Shown: positions 18,533 to 27,396 of the stretch, piece after piece | How positions within the stretch are numbered: the stretch's first letter is position 1 | Layout: every line of letters begins with the position of its first letter | DNA from: Roseibium salinum | GTDB lineage: Bacteria > Pseudomonadota > Alphaproteobacteria > Rhizobiales > Stappiaceae | Assembly (NCBI RefSeq): GCF_026240905.1 | Contig: NZ_JAPEVI010000003.1 | Coordinates: 1-64,000 of the forward strand | DNA: 64,000 bases | Direction of reading: 5' to 3' | Made by a program: the position numbers and the translations under genes | Notes under the pieces: model-generated | Told to the model about the DNA's origin: nothing | The model's input: only the letters and a program-made list of their open reading frames with translations | Databases searched by the model: none

Positions 18533-19381
18533 TTATTCGCCGATCAGTTGCTGCACATCCCAGCTTGCCCCCGGTCCCTGATGCAGGACGTTGCACAGCC
18601 ATGGCAGAACCACGCGCATCTCGTCCGCCAGCGTGAAGGGCGGATTGATCAGCGTCATGCCGGAGCCGAGCATTCTCGTGTCCGGCCCGCTCCTGCCGAC
18701 ATTCAGCTCCAGCGTCAGAACGTCCCGCAGGCCGGCTTCCTTGAAGGCCGCATGCATGCGTCGGATCGACCAGGCGTCCTTCATCGGATACCAGAGCGCA
18801 TAACTGCCGCCGGACCACTTTTTCCAGCCCTTGACGACCGCATTGGTCATTTTCTCGAATTCGTCGGTCGCCTCATAGGCCGGGTCGATCAGAACCAGGC
18901 CGCGCTTTTCCTTCGGCGGCAGGAAGCTTCCCATGGCCAGCCAGCCATCCAGATGGATGGCCTTGACCTGATGATCGCCCGCAAAGAGCTCCGACAGGGT
19001 CTTGAAATCCGCTGGATGCAGTTCGGTCAGGGTCAGCCGGTCGCTCTTGCGCATCAGGCTACGGGCAACACAGGGCGAGCCGGGATAGCATTTGAGTTCG
19101 CCACCGGGATTCATCCGGCGGACGACCGCCAGCCAGGGCTCCAGCAACTCCGCGACGGGCGGGGGGATATCACTGGCAAGCACCTTGCCGACGCCCAGCT
19201 GCCACTCGCCGGTTTTCCGGGTTTCTTCCGACGTCAGGTCATACCGGCCGGTGCCGGCATGGGTGTCCAGAATGCGGAAAGCCTTGTCCTTGCGCTGGAA
19301 ATACGCGATCAGCCGCGTCAGAACGACATGTTTCAGCACGTCGCCGATATTGCCCGCGTGATAGGCGTGCCGGTAGTTCAT
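18533..19381 (-). CDS. rlmJ: 23S rRNA (adenine2030-N6)-methyltransferase
   Basis: RlmJ methylates A2030 of 23S rRNA with S-adenosylmethionine. The 282-residue length and the N-terminal NYRHAYHAGNIGDVLKH, followed by the SAM-binding LDTHAGTGRYDL, are diagnostic. The catalytic motif (N/D)PPY/F-like is present as LIDPAYE. Its start overlaps the stop of the GNAT gene by four bases (ATGA), so translation is coupled. It is not related to the neighbouring RNase T2 pair by spacing (about 100 bases). Confidence 0.95.
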   Translation of the reverse strand: MNYRHAYHAGNIGDVLKHVVLTRLIAYFQRKDKAFRILDTHAGTGRYDLTSEETRKTGEWQLGVGKVLASDIPPPVAELLEPWLAVVRRMNPGGELKCYPGSPCVARSLMRKSDRLTLTELHPADFKTLSELFAGDHQVKAIHLDGWLAMGSFLPPKEKRGLVLIDPAYEATDEFEKMTNAVVKGWKKWSGGSYALWYPMKDAWSIRRMHAAFKEAGLRDVLTLELNVGRSGPDTRMLGSGMTLINPPFTLADEMRVVLPWLCNVLHQGPGASWDVQQLIGE

Positions 19382-19914
19382 GATGCCGAACCCGCCGGTT
19401 CCGGCGCCCGCTTCATATATACGACCGCCTTGTCGCCGTGATCGGATCTGCCGATCTCCTCAAACCCCAGCCGCTTGTGAAAGCGCACGGAGCCGGGGTT
19501 GGGCGGGCGTTCGTTGACTTCGCAGACAAAGCAGCGCTGCGTGCCGGCAAAATGCCGGAAAAGGGCGGCATAGAGCGCGTCGCCGATCTTCTGCCCCCGA
19601 AGAGTTTCGTCAACGGCAATACGGTCGGTATAGGCGAAATTCGACAGGCGTTCGCTGAGCCACCGGTAATTGCGGCTTTCATATCCCGTGCCGTCGCCGA
19701 TGCACAGCAGGAACCCTGCGGCTGTTTCGCCGGCCTCGGCCACCAGGCATATGAGCGCCGAATTGATGAGGTCCAGAAGCTCTTCCGCCGTCAGCTCATT
19801 GACCGCGGGAACGGCGGCATTGTTCAGCTGCAGAAGCCTGCTCAGGTCGCCCGGCCGGCAGGGGCGGGCGGTGATGAATGAAGTCGAAAGGGAGGAAGAC
19901 GGCTCGGACGTCAT
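19378..19914 (-). CDS. GNAT-family N-acetyltransferase
   Basis: A 178-residue acyl-CoA-dependent transferase. The acetyl-CoA binding loop is seen as AVDETLRGQKIGDALYAALF (Q/R-x-x-G-x-G/A type), with the C-terminal VCEVNERPPNPGSVRFHKR and GFEEIGR of the beta-6/7 region. The N-terminal part has CRPGDLSRLLQLNNAAVPAV. Some GNATs of this shape act on small molecules or aminoglycosides, but the substrate cannot be assigned. The gene overlaps rlmJ by 4 bases and is its upstream operon partner. Confidence 0.88.
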   Translation of the reverse strand: MTSEPSSSLSTSFITARPCRPGDLSRLLQLNNAAVPAVNELTAEELLDLINSALICLVAEAGETAAGFLLCIGDGTGYESRNYRWLSERLSNFAYTDRIAVDETLRGQKIGDALYAALFRHFAGTQRCFVCEVNERPPNPGSVRFHKRLGFEEIGRSDHGDKAVVYMKRAPEPAGSAS

Positions 19915-20150
19915 GAAACCACCTGAGAAGATTCTGGAGCCGCGTTATAGGCGGTGGGGCGAGCCTTGAAAAGGTGTGGGCCGGAAATGTCTCTCGCGCC
20001 ACCGTAAGGGAGCCAAGGCGCAAAAGAGGTGGGGCGTAAAAGAAACAGGGCGCAGCACAGCCGCGCCCGGGATCGCACGAAAGGGCAATGCGATGACCTC
20101 GATCAGCGGACGCTCAACCGGAACCGGCCGAACGTCCGCTGATACGGGTC

Positions 20151-20975
20151 TTATTGCTCTGCGCCGTCTTCCTCGGCCGGGCTGCCGCCCTCTTCAAGGA
20201 CTTGAAGATTGACGGCCTTCGGGCCCTTGCCCCGACGGTCCGGCTCGGTCTCGAAAGAGATCCGCTGGCCGCTGTCGAGTGCCGAAAGACCGGAGCGTTC
20301 TACGGCGGAGATGTGCACGAACACATCCGCATCGCCTTCATCGGGCGTGATGAAGCCGAAGCCTTTGTCCGTCTTGAAGAACTTTACGGTGCCGGACTGA
20401 CGCGGGCCGCGTTCCACCGGTGGCATGTCCCGGCGCGGGCGGTCTTCGCCGCCTTCGCGGTTGCCATAGCCGCCGGTTCGGGCGCCGCCGTAGCCGCCGC
20501 CACCTTCACGGTTGCCGTAGCCGCCGCCTGGTGCGCCTTCGCGGTTGCCATAGCCGCCGGTTCGGGCGCCGCCGTAGCCGCCGCCACCTTCACGGTTGCC
20601 GTAGCCGCCGCCTGGTGCGCCTTCGCGGTTGCCATAGCCGCCGCTTCGGGCGCCGCCGTAACCGCCGCCACCACCTTCACGATTGCCGTAACCGCCCCGG
20701 TTGTCGCCGCCCGGGCCAGCTTCGCGACCGCCGCCGTATCCACCTTCGCGATTGCCATAGCCGCCGCTACGGCCACCGCCGTCTCTCTCGTTGCGGCCGT
20801 GGCCGCCACCAAAGTCGTTGTCGCGCCCACCGCGGTAGCCGCCGTCCCGACCACCGCCGTAGTCTCCACCGAACCCGCTTCCGCCAAAATCACTGCCGAA
20901 GTCTTGCGGACCGCCAAACTCGCGTTTGCCGCCGCGCCGACCACGCGACCGCCGGTCCGAATCTCCATCGTGCAT
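20151..20975 (-). CDS. Cold-shock-domain protein with a long Gly-rich repeat N-terminus
   Basis: A 274-residue RNA-binding protein. The C-terminal ~70 residues form a cold-shock domain with both RNP motifs ([17 protein letters not shown] and [11 protein letters not shown]). The first ~190 residues are disordered Gly/Arg/Asn/Tyr-rich sequence with repeated GGYGNREGG units, RGG-like elements and basic stretches ([12 protein letters not shown]). The architecture recalls FUS-type or eukaryotic glycine-rich RNA-binding proteins, and suggests RNA chaperone activity with possible condensation (inference). The ATG at 20975 follows AAGGTGA; an upstream TTG is less likely. It is monocistronic with a 200-base upstream leader. 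Most bacterial Csp proteins are only about 70 residues. Confidence 0.9.
   Translation of the reverse strand: MHDGDSDRRSRGRRGGKREFGGPQDFGSDFGGSGFGGDYGGGRDGGYRGGRDNDFGGGHGRNERDGGGRSGGYGNREGGYGGGREAGPGGDNRGGYGNREGGGGGYGGARSGGYGNREGAPGGGYGNREGGGGYGGARTGGYGNREGAPGGGYGNREGGGGYGGARTGGYGNREGGEDRPRRDMPPVERGPRQSGTVKFFKTDKGFGFITPDEGDADVFVHISAVERSGLSALDSGQRISFETEPDRRGKGPKAVNLQVLEEGGSPAEEDGAEQ
20451..20705. repeat. 84-bp coding tandem repeat inside the cold-shock gene
   Basis: Three copies begin at 20451, 20535 and 20619. The first two are essentially identical and the third is diverged with a 3-base insertion. Each encodes 28 residues of the Gly-rich tail, so copy-number changes keep the frame. Confidence 0.9.
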
Positions 20976-21189
20976 TACCAAATCACCTTAACTGCTGCGC
21001 CCTTTCGGCACATAAGGACCACTCTCACCCGCCTTCACAGTCGAGTTACTTCCCATAGGCGCACATGGTGCGCCCGTTCAACACTCTGAATTCGGGTTGA
21101 AACAATCCTGCTGCATCCCTATCCAGCCGCTGCGTCAACATCATAAGGGCGGGAAGGGCAAAACCGCAAGAGAATCCTTGGTCCGCGCG

Positions 21190-22290
21190 CTAATTCGAAG
21201 CGTTTTTCGCGGGCCAGGAGTTTGACCATTTGGACAAGTCGGGTTCCGTACCGTCACACGTGTTCCTTGTGGCCTCTTCAAGAAGCACCAGGCCGGATCC
21301 GTTCCACACCCATCGGTTCCACAGGCCGCATTCGCCGACTCCCGAGCCCTTGAAATAGCTGACAAGCTGCTGATCCGCAGGGCTCCAGTGAGCGTTGTAG
21401 ATCAGATCGGTCGCGATCGGTCCCTGGTCGGACATGCGGGCAACGTGGATCTGGCGGGCCGCGCCGTCCTTGCTCGCCAGAACCGCGACATAGGGGCTGT
21501 TATGTGCGGTCGGGGCGCCGCAGGGGATGATGTAGAGCGACGCGTTTTCCGGCAGCGGCACGCGTACGGCATTGAGGCTGGCGAAGATGGCGGGATCGAT
21601 TTCCGAACACAGCCGGTTGGCGGACCAGACCGCGGCGACTTCCGGCGGCAACTCCTGCGCACTCATGACCGGCAGCGCATGGGGCGCGTCCTCGGCGGGT
21701 GCGGTGCCCGGCGCCACGATGGCGGCAACGGTGCCCGTGCGGTTCTGCCGGTTGTCGAGCCACAGCAGGCTGGCCTTCAGGCCCTGAAGGGACACGGGGA
21801 CGCTTATCGGATCCGCGCCGTCCTCGGCCGCGGGCAGACGGACCGTCAGTTCCTTGCCCTCTTGCAGGGCTTTCAGAAGTGTTGCTGTCGCCGGCCCGGT
21901 CGGATACCAGAAGCCTTCGCCGCCGAGAGGGCGGAAACCTGCAGGAGGCACCACCGCGCCTTGCATTTCGCGCAGTTGCTCGAGCGGCAAGGCCTCGACC
22001 GCCGCTCCGTCCACATCGAAACGCAACGTGCCTTCCACGGGCAGCGTGGTGTTGGTGGTCAGGCGCATGAGGGGCTGGGCCTCGGCCGGCCAGTCGCGGA
22101 TAATGCGCAGGTCCACCCAGACGGACTTTGTGCGGGTGAGGGAAGACGCAAAACACACCCCGGTGTTGCTGCAGTCCGCCGTCCAGCTGTCGAAACTGGG
22201 GGCGGTCCGGCCGGGCTGCGCCACTGCGCTGGACGCGGCAGCGAGAGCCATTGCGGCGGAAATCAGAAATGTAAGCAGTCTCAGCGTCAT
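21190..22290 (-). CDS. DUF1176 secreted protein
   Basis: A 366-residue exported protein. The signal peptide ends at about residue 24 (SSAVA). The mature part resembles DUF1176 proteins, with SWTADCSNTGVCFASS near the N-terminus and a C-terminal part containing YNAHWSPADQQLVSYFKGSG and GLWNRWVWNG. These periplasmic proteins have no established function. Cysteines occur in pairs and suggest disulfides. It stands alone, convergent with no gene on the left side but divergent from the MBL hydrolase on the right with about 170 bases between them. Confidence 0.85.
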   Translation of the reverse strand: MTLRLLTFLISAAMALAAASSAVAQPGRTAPSFDSWTADCSNTGVCFASSLTRTKSVWVDLRIIRDWPAEAQPLMRLTTNTTLPVEGTLRFDVDGAAVEALPLEQLREMQGAVVPPAGFRPLGGEGFWYPTGPATATLLKALQEGKELTVRLPAAEDGADPISVPVSLQGLKASLLWLDNRQNRTGTVAAIVAPGTAPAEDAPHALPVMSAQELPPEVAAVWSANRLCSEIDPAIFASLNAVRVPLPENASLYIIPCGAPTAHNSPYVAVLASKDGAARQIHVARMSDQGPIATDLIYNAHWSPADQQLVSYFKGSGVGECGLWNRWVWNGSGLVLLEEATRNTCDGTEPDLSKWSNSWPAKNASN

Positions 22291-22457
22291 TAGGTCCGGT
22301 GACTCGATTGAGTTTGCCTTCTTCTCAGAGGCCTATACTCTTGTACGAAATGTGCGCGATAAGGTGAAGCGGCTTGCAAGCAGAAACATGCCGGACATAG
22401 GTGTTGTCCCGCATTTCTTGCTGTACTATGGGCCAAATGTTTCGGAAGGAGACGGCT

Positions 22458-23156
22458 GTGACGCAGGAGACCTCAAATCCCGGCGGGGAAGACACGACTG
22501 GCGGAGGCGATGAGGACACGCCGCCGATTCAGGTGATGGTCATCGTCGTTACGCCTTTCCAGCAGAATTGCTCCCTGGTCTGGGACCCGGCGACCATGCG
22601 CGGCGCCGTGGTCGATCCAGGCGGTGACGTGGACCGTATTCAGGCGGCCATCGATAAGCAGGGTGTCACCGTCGACAAGATCGTGCTCACCCACGGCCAT
22701 ATCGACCATGTGGGCGGTGCGGCCGATCTGGCCGCTGCCCTCGGCGTTCCGGTGGAGGGGCCGCATGAAGCCGACCGTCCGCTGATCGACCGCGTGGCCG
22801 ACCAGGCGGCGCAGTTCGGCGTGGAAGGCGTGAAACCGGTCACCCCCGACCGGTGGATGGCCGAAGGCGACCAGGTGGAGATCGCCGGCCGGATGTTCGA
22901 TGTCCTCCATTGCCCGGGCCATTCGCCGGGACATCTGGTGTTCGTCGAAAAGGAATTGCGGTTCGCGATTTCAGGCGATGTCCTGTTTGCCGGTTCGATC
23001 GGCCGCACGGACCTGCCAGGGGGCGATCATGCCGCGCTGATCAGGTCGATCAAGGAAAAGCTGCTGCCGCTCGGAGACGATATCTCCTTCGTGCCGGGCC
23101 ATGGACAGGCCTCGACACTCGGCCACGAACGCGAGACCAATCCGTTCCTGACGTGA
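22458..23156 (+). CDS. MBL-fold metallohydrolase, glyoxalase II-like (YcbL type)
   Basis: A cytoplasmic hydrolase of 232 residues. Zinc ligands of the metallo-beta-lactamase fold are visible: THGHIDHVGG, HCPGHSPGH and the later SGDVLF and PGHGQAST. The order and length match YcbL-like type II glyoxalases, which hydrolyse thioesters, though the true substrate is uncertain. It lacks the extended C-terminal domain of classical GloB. AAGGAGA lies 5 bases before a GTG at 22458, which I use as start. An open frame begins further upstream at 22401 without a site. It is followed convergently by the DUF1402 gene. Confidence 0.9.
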   Translation: MTQETSNPGGEDTTGGGDEDTPPIQVMVIVVTPFQQNCSLVWDPATMRGAVVDPGGDVDRIQAAIDKQGVTVDKIVLTHGHIDHVGGAADLAAALGVPVEGPHEADRPLIDRVADQAAQFGVEGVKPVTPDRWMAEGDQVEIAGRMFDVLHCPGHSPGHLVFVEKELRFAISGDVLFAGSIGRTDLPGGDHAALIRSIKEKLLPLGDDISFVPGHGQASTLGHERETNPFLT

Positions 23157-23186
23157 AGCTGCTTCTGATCGCGGAGCGTTGGCCCC

Positions 23187-24191
23187 TTACAGCAAGCTCC
23201 TGAGATCTTCGATCCGGTCGTTGACCAGCCAGCCGTAGTAGTTCTCCTTGGGCCAGGTTTGTCCACTGCGGCGGAATTTGGCCGCCCGATCCCAGGGGTC
23301 GCCGAGATTGTAGAGCGTTGCGGTGAGGCCGGGGTTCTTGGAAATATCGACCTTGCCGGCCGATTTGTAGGCGGCAATGGCGTCCTGAATGATCGCCGCC
23401 ATGTAGTGCAGCGAGACGTTCGGGTCCATGGTCGCCTTGTAGACGCTTTCCGCGTTGGCGGCATCGAGCTTGCGGAAGTTGCTCTGCCTGGCGACCAGAT
23501 CGCTCATCTTCAGGACGGTCAGCGGGCTCAACTGACCCAGGCCAAAGCTTTGGCCGGAAAAGAGCGGCTGGAAGAAAGCTTCGTTGAAGTTCTTCCTGGG
23601 ATAGCGGGCGCCATCCACCGTGCGGCCGCGATACTTGGCGTTCCAGACGCTTTCATAACAGGACCAGCGGCGGTTGCTGCTCTTCTGGATATCTTCCTTG
23701 CGGCAACGGTCGAACTGGGGCCGCTCCACGAATTCATCGACGTGTTCGCCGTTCAGCTCGAAGCTGAAGTTGATGCCGGCATAGGCCAGCGCCTTGACAT
23801 AGTAGGACTGGGCGCTGTCCAGCGTGTCGTAATTATAGGTATGCTCGCCGACGATCGCGCCGATGATATGGACCGGATCGATGCCGTAGCGCCCGGCCAC
23901 CCGCTTGATCGAGGAAATCAGGCGGCGGTCGCGCCGCAGAACGCCCAGCACCTTTTCGAACTTCGCGTCATAGCTGGATTTGGAGGCCGACGTCCGGCGC
24001 GCCGAGGCAAAGGGAACATCCGGCTGCGAGCGAAGCCGGTTGCCTTCCGGCACGACACGGACCGATTGGGCGTGGGCAGGCTGGGTGAATGAGACACCGG
24101 GCAGGACGGGGTTCAGCAGCAATCCGAGGGCGAGGCATCCCGTCACCAGCCTGGATCCCATTGAAAGCCGACCTGTCTTCCTGCGTGTCAT
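23187..24191 (-). CDS. DUF1402 family secreted protein
   Basis: A 334-residue exported protein restricted mostly to Rhizobiales. A twin-basic start (TRRKTGR) and hydrophobic helix form a signal peptide ending near PAHAQ. The body contains RRLISSIKRVAGRYGIDPVH and IIGAIVGEHTYNYD, which resembles the helical lysozyme-like catalytic region of lytic transglycosylases with Glu in GEHTYN, and GLGQLSPLTVLKM. A role in peptidoglycan turnover is thus possible but unproven. The ATG at 24191 is preferred over the longer frame, which has no signal peptide at its start. It converges with the MBL hydrolase gene. Confidence 0.85.
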   Translation of the reverse strand: MTRRKTGRLSMGSRLVTGCLALGLLLNPVLPGVSFTQPAHAQSVRVVPEGNRLRSQPDVPFASARRTSASKSSYDAKFEKVLGVLRRDRRLISSIKRVAGRYGIDPVHIIGAIVGEHTYNYDTLDSAQSYYVKALAYAGINFSFELNGEHVDEFVERPQFDRCRKEDIQKSSNRRWSCYESVWNAKYRGRTVDGARYPRKNFNEAFFQPLFSGQSFGLGQLSPLTVLKMSDLVARQSNFRKLDAANAESVYKATMDPNVSLHYMAAIIQDAIAAYKSAGKVDISKNPGLTATLYNLGDPWDRAAKFRRSGQTWPKENYYGWLVNDRIEDLRSLL

Positions 24192-24405
24192 GTTCGCTCT
24201 GCGCCTGGTATTGTTGTTTTCAAGGCGCTGGCGATGAAATCCCGCGCCGCTGATCCGCAGCGGTTTCACACTTTCCGCTGAACGCGACTGCAAATAACCC
24301 ATTTTGCCAAAAGCCCCCAGTAAAAAGCACCCCGCCATGGAAGATGCAACTGCTTCCTCCGTTTAAGCGGGGGCCATCAACAAAGAAGTGATGCAGGTCA
24401 CTGGT

Positions 24406-24768
24406 TCAGGTTTTCCGTGAAACCTTTGCCGGGGCAATGCTGCCGGCAGGCCCCATCAGCAGGCGGACTTCCCCCGGAACGGCCAGGAAGTCGTAGAAAG
24501 CCTTGTGGTGCCGCAGGCCGCAGAGTTCGCGCTGAATGGTGACATGCCAGAGCGCTTCGCCGGCCTGAGCCTGAAGGTGGCGCAGCCTGTCCTCGGGCAG
24601 GCCGGGTTCCTCGCGGGCCTCCTTGAGCCGGGCAAGCGCCGTCTCCAGCTTCTTGTTCAGCCGGGAAAGCGTTGCCGCCTTCTCGTTGAATATCTCCTGC
24701 TCCAGCGCTGCTGCGAGCGGATCCTTGTCGGTATCCCGGGCGGATCGGGGCGGGCGGACGATGGACAT
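24406..24768 (-). CDS. Conserved-looking hypothetical protein, helical
   Basis: A 120-residue protein with a charged N-terminus and a helical middle with heptad-like Leu/Ala spacing (EKAATLSRLNKKLETALARL), then a Pro- and Gly-rich end. No signal peptide or membrane helix is seen, so it is probably cytoplasmic. I recognise no family with confidence. GC content and codon use fit the surrounding core genes. It has its own promoter region on the minus strand, with an AT-rich island upstream. Confidence 0.6.
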   Translation of the reverse strand: MSIVRPPRSARDTDKDPLAAALEQEIFNEKAATLSRLNKKLETALARLKEAREEPGLPEDRLRHLQAQAGEALWHVTIQRELCGLRHHKAFYDFLAVPGEVRLLMGPAGSIAPAKVSRKT

Positions 24769-25122
24769 GGGCGTTCCAGAAGAGGGGGACTTGCTCTTTG
24801 TGCTTACGGACAGCAGGATGGTCCCACAGCCGGGTTGATCAGGGCGAGCCCGTTCAAGCTGGCGCGGTCTGCACCCCCGTAGATCCGCTCCGGGCCGGAA
24901 AGTTTCGTCGAGGCGGCTCCCAGCCCCTAGCCTAAATGTGGGCGCATAGTATGAAAATCAACCAAATCACTTTGTTCCCGGGGACTTACAGGGTTCGCAC
25001 TGCTTATGGCAGAGTCTTGTGGTCAAATTTTTGGACGATCTGATTATGGCTTTTATTGACCTCGTAAGCAAAATTATTTTGGGGCATCGGTTGCACGAAG
25101 TTATCTAAAAGGGCAATGTGCA

Positions 25123-25272
25123 ATGCACAAAGAGTTCAAACTATTTATACTTGCAGTAATTGCGGTGATTTTTTGTATATTAATATACGCAACAGTTCCA
25201 TTTCCATATGATGGATATCTAATTACATTCGTTGGTTTCTCGATGTTGATTTTCTATCTGGTAAAACGTTAG
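25123..25272 (+). CDS. Candidate 49-residue membrane protein in an AT-rich island
   Basis: ATG to TAG encodes 49 residues with two hydrophobic segments (FKLFILAVIAVIFCILIYA and YLITFVGFSMLIFYLV) joined by a short loop and ending in KR, so a two-pass inner-membrane peptide is plausible. AAAAGGG lies about 9 bases before the ATG. AT content and codon use (many ATT, ATA, TTT) differ sharply from neighbours, a sign of transfer or of an unselected sequence. No family is recognised. Alternatively this is a chance reading frame, as AT-rich DNA easily encodes hydrophobic residues. Confidence 0.45.
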   Translation: MHKEFKLFILAVIAVIFCILIYATVPFPYDGYLITFVGFSMLIFYLVKR

Positions 25273-25422
25273 TTGTTTTGAGATGCTGACCGCATTTCAG
25301 TTAGAGGTAGGAGTTCGCCTCCGCCATGTTTTTTTCGTCTTTGCCATGCACTATAATGATCGAAACAACGGAACCGTCTGCCGACGGGATCGGCAACTTC
25401 AAGTGACCAGTCTTCGACAGCC

Positions 25423-25478
25423 GAGCCCGGTTCGCTCCAGAGCGATCAGTGCATTCAATTCTATGAGCCCGTATCTTA
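25423..25478 (-). repeat. Truncated copy of the 44.3-kb MITE-like end
   Basis: Read on the minus strand this segment matches 44325-44380 with mostly transition differences, covering the terminal repeat and the adjoining internal arm (shared block ATCGCTCTGG). Only one end of the element is present. It sits immediately before clpS. Confidence 0.6.
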
Positions 25479-25488
25479 GGCCAGTGCC

Positions 25489-25791
25489 ATGAGCGATTTC
25501 GACCTGAAGCCCAAAATCAAGCAGCAGACCAAGGTTCAGAAGCCGAAGCTCTACAAGGTCATTCTGCTCAATGACGACTATACGCCGCGGGAGTTCGTCG
25601 TGCTCATCCTGAAGGCCGAGTTTCGGCTGGACCTGGCACAGGCAGAGGTCGTCATGCTGACCGCGCATCAGAAGGGCGCCTGCGTCGTGTCCGTCTATCC
25701 CAAGGACGTGGCGGAAACGAAAGCGACCCGGGCCATCGATGCTGCCGGCCAGCTCGGCTATCCGCTGCAGTTCGCGGTGGAGCCGGAATAA
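25489..25791 (+). CDS. clpS: ATP-dependent Clp protease adaptor ClpS
   Basis: ClpS binds N-end-rule substrates and delivers them to ClpA/ClpP. The 100-residue protein shows LYKVILLNDDYTPREFVV, where Asn/Asp residues and the adjacent face form the peptide pocket, and TAHQKGACVVSVYPKDVAET with the conserved His. A lysine-rich N-terminal tail precedes it. Alphaproteobacteria often have two ClpS paralogues, and this could be either. clpA is not within the window nearby. It is followed by a bidirectional terminator. Confidence 0.95.
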   Translation: MSDFDLKPKIKQQTKVQKPKLYKVILLNDDYTPREFVVLILKAEFRLDLAQAEVVMLTAHQKGACVVSVYPKDVAETKATRAIDAAGQLGYPLQFAVEPE

Positions 25792-25833
25792 GCCGGGACG
25801 GGTGCCGATCCCGGAGACAAGGCCCAGATGAGC

Positions 25834-25860
25834 AAAACCCGGCCGCAGCGGCCGGGTTTT
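25834..25860. terminator. Bidirectional terminator between clpS and coiled-coil gene
   Basis: A perfect 11-bp stem (AAAACCCGGCC and complement) with a 5-base loop carries A-tracts on one side and T-tracts on the other. It fits termination of both converging genes. Confidence 0.9.
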
Positions 25861-25881
25861 CCGTTGTGCCTGTTGCTCCGG

Positions 25882-27396
25882 TCAGTCGCGCAGCTTGACG
25901 ATCTTGTCGTCACGGCCCGACGGGGAATCGCCGTCCGGGCCGTCATCATCGTCGGAGACGGATCCGTCATCCAGATCGACCGGCTCGTATTCCGTCGGCA
26001 GCGGTTCGGTGATGCCGAGATCGGCCGCCGGGTCGTAATTCTCGGTCAGGCCGAGCTCTTCCGCCGGACCCTTGCCTTCCATCGCCATCTGGTAATTGAT
26101 GATCACGGACTTCAGCTGAGCGATCTGCTCGTTGGCCGTGTCCATCTGGATCTTGTAGCGCTGCAGGCGCTTGTTCTCGTCGATCAGGTCTTCCAGGCTG
26201 TCGGCGTATTTCTGGTTCTGGTTGCGCTGATGGTTCAGGTCCGTCAGGGCCGAATTGTAGCGTAGGTTGATCTCCCGCAGCTTGGCCGTGGTCGCCATCA
26301 GCTCGTTGCGGTCCTTCTCGTGGTTCTTCTGGGCGCTGTCCAGAAGGTGTTCGATTTCCTGCATGCGCTTCAGGAGATCGCGGTTGCGCTCCTTCAACGC
26401 TGAATTCTCGCGGGCCATCTCCTGCAGCGACTGGGCGCCGATGCGCCGCTGGGACGACAGGTTTTCCACCTCCGAGTTCAGCGCATAGACTTCGTTGTCA
26501 TGCTTGCGCTGCTCTTCTTCCAGCCGGGACTTGGCATAGGCCAGTTCCTGGTTGGCGACATCCAGGTGGGATTTCAGGTCGATATTCTCGTTGCGGAACT
26601 CGGCGAGCTCGCGCCGGCCAGCTTCCAGCTCGCTGGTCGCCTGATTGTTCTTGCGGACCTCGTCCTCCAGCAGCTTGGCGCTTTCGGAAAGGTTCTGCTG
26701 CAGTTCCTTTTCCCGGTGCCTGACCGCTTCCAGGTCGGCGCCAAGGTTTTCCGCGTGCTTCTCCAGCGTGTCGAACTTTGCCTTCAGGTCGTTGAGCTGA
26801 CCGCCGAGCTCGGAGGCCCGGGAGTTGACCTCCACCAGCTTCGCGCTTTGCAGGCGGTATTCTTCGTTGACCTTCTTGTTGTTGTCGCGGATCGAGACGA
26901 TGTCGTTGCGGGCCGATTCCAGCGCAGTGCGGGTTTCCGTCGAGCGCTTGCGCAGCGAGTGCACCTCCGCCTGTGCGTCTTCCAGCTGGTTGGTGAGCGT
27001 CCTGATCCTGTGCTGGGCATCGAGCAGATCCGTGGAGATCTTGGCGTTTTCCGATTTCAGCCGGACTTCGGTCTCGACGCTGGTGCGCGAGCCTTCCAGA
27101 TAGTCCGCGATCATGCGGATGCTGGTCTGGCTTTCCGCGGCGAAGGCAGCCATCTGGTCGAAGGTCTGGTTGAGCCCGCCGATCCGGGATTTCAGCCCGT
27201 CCAGCTGGTTCAGCTTCTCCTGCATTCTCAGGGCGAAGGGCGACAGGTGCTCCACGTTGCTCGTGGATGAGGTGTCAATGGTTTCGTCCGCCTCGACCGT
27301 CTCGTCCGCTCCGGTCTGGCTGCCGGCTTCGCTCTCTGTCTCGACCCGCTGGTCCTGGTCAGCGCCCGGCCGCGAGGATTTCGAGAAAATGCCCAT
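25882..27396 (-). CDS. Large coiled-coil protein
   Basis: A 504-residue acidic protein consisting mostly of continuous heptad coiled coil (about residues 50-430), with charged linkers at both ends. No signal peptide, membrane helix or ATPase motif is present, so it is not SMC. Segments such as EKLNQLDGLKSRIGGLNQTF and RNRDLLKRMQEIEHLLDSA are typical coil. The tail is rich in Asp/Pro. Candidate roles are scaffold or intermediate-filament-like organiser; similar proteins in rhizobia are uncharacterised. The ATG at 27396 has AGGAG at good distance. It is monocistronic, converging with clpS. Confidence 0.85.
   Translation of the reverse strand: MGIFSKSSRPGADQDQRVETESEAGSQTGADETVEADETIDTSSTSNVEHLSPFALRMQEKLNQLDGLKSRIGGLNQTFDQMAAFAAESQTSIRMIADYLEGSRTSVETEVRLKSENAKISTDLLDAQHRIRTLTNQLEDAQAEVHSLRKRSTETRTALESARNDIVSIRDNNKKVNEEYRLQSAKLVEVNSRASELGGQLNDLKAKFDTLEKHAENLGADLEAVRHREKELQQNLSESAKLLEDEVRKNNQATSELEAGRRELAEFRNENIDLKSHLDVANQELAYAKSRLEEEQRKHDNEVYALNSEVENLSSQRRIGAQSLQEMARENSALKERNRDLLKRMQEIEHLLDSAQKNHEKDRNELMATTAKLREINLRYNSALTDLNHQRNQNQKYADSLEDLIDENKRLQRYKIQMDTANEQIAQLKSVIINYQMAMEGKGPAEELGLTENYDPAADLGITEPLPTEYEPVDLDDGSVSDDDDGPDGDSPSGRDDKIVKLRD

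Larger units (their letters stand above)
24769..25488. other. Gap with an AT-rich island and a small ORF
   Basis: Between 24940 and 25290 the base composition drops well below that of the flanking genes. It contains one small open frame (25123-25272). From 25423 on lies a remnant of the repeat also found at 44.3 kb. The clpS promoter must lie in the last part. The island looks recently acquired. Confidence 0.6.

Noticed and set aside
20154..21089. Plus-strand frame rich in Ala/Val opposite the cold-shock gene
   Set aside because: It is the mirror of Gly-rich repeats; the minus strand has the cold-shock domain.
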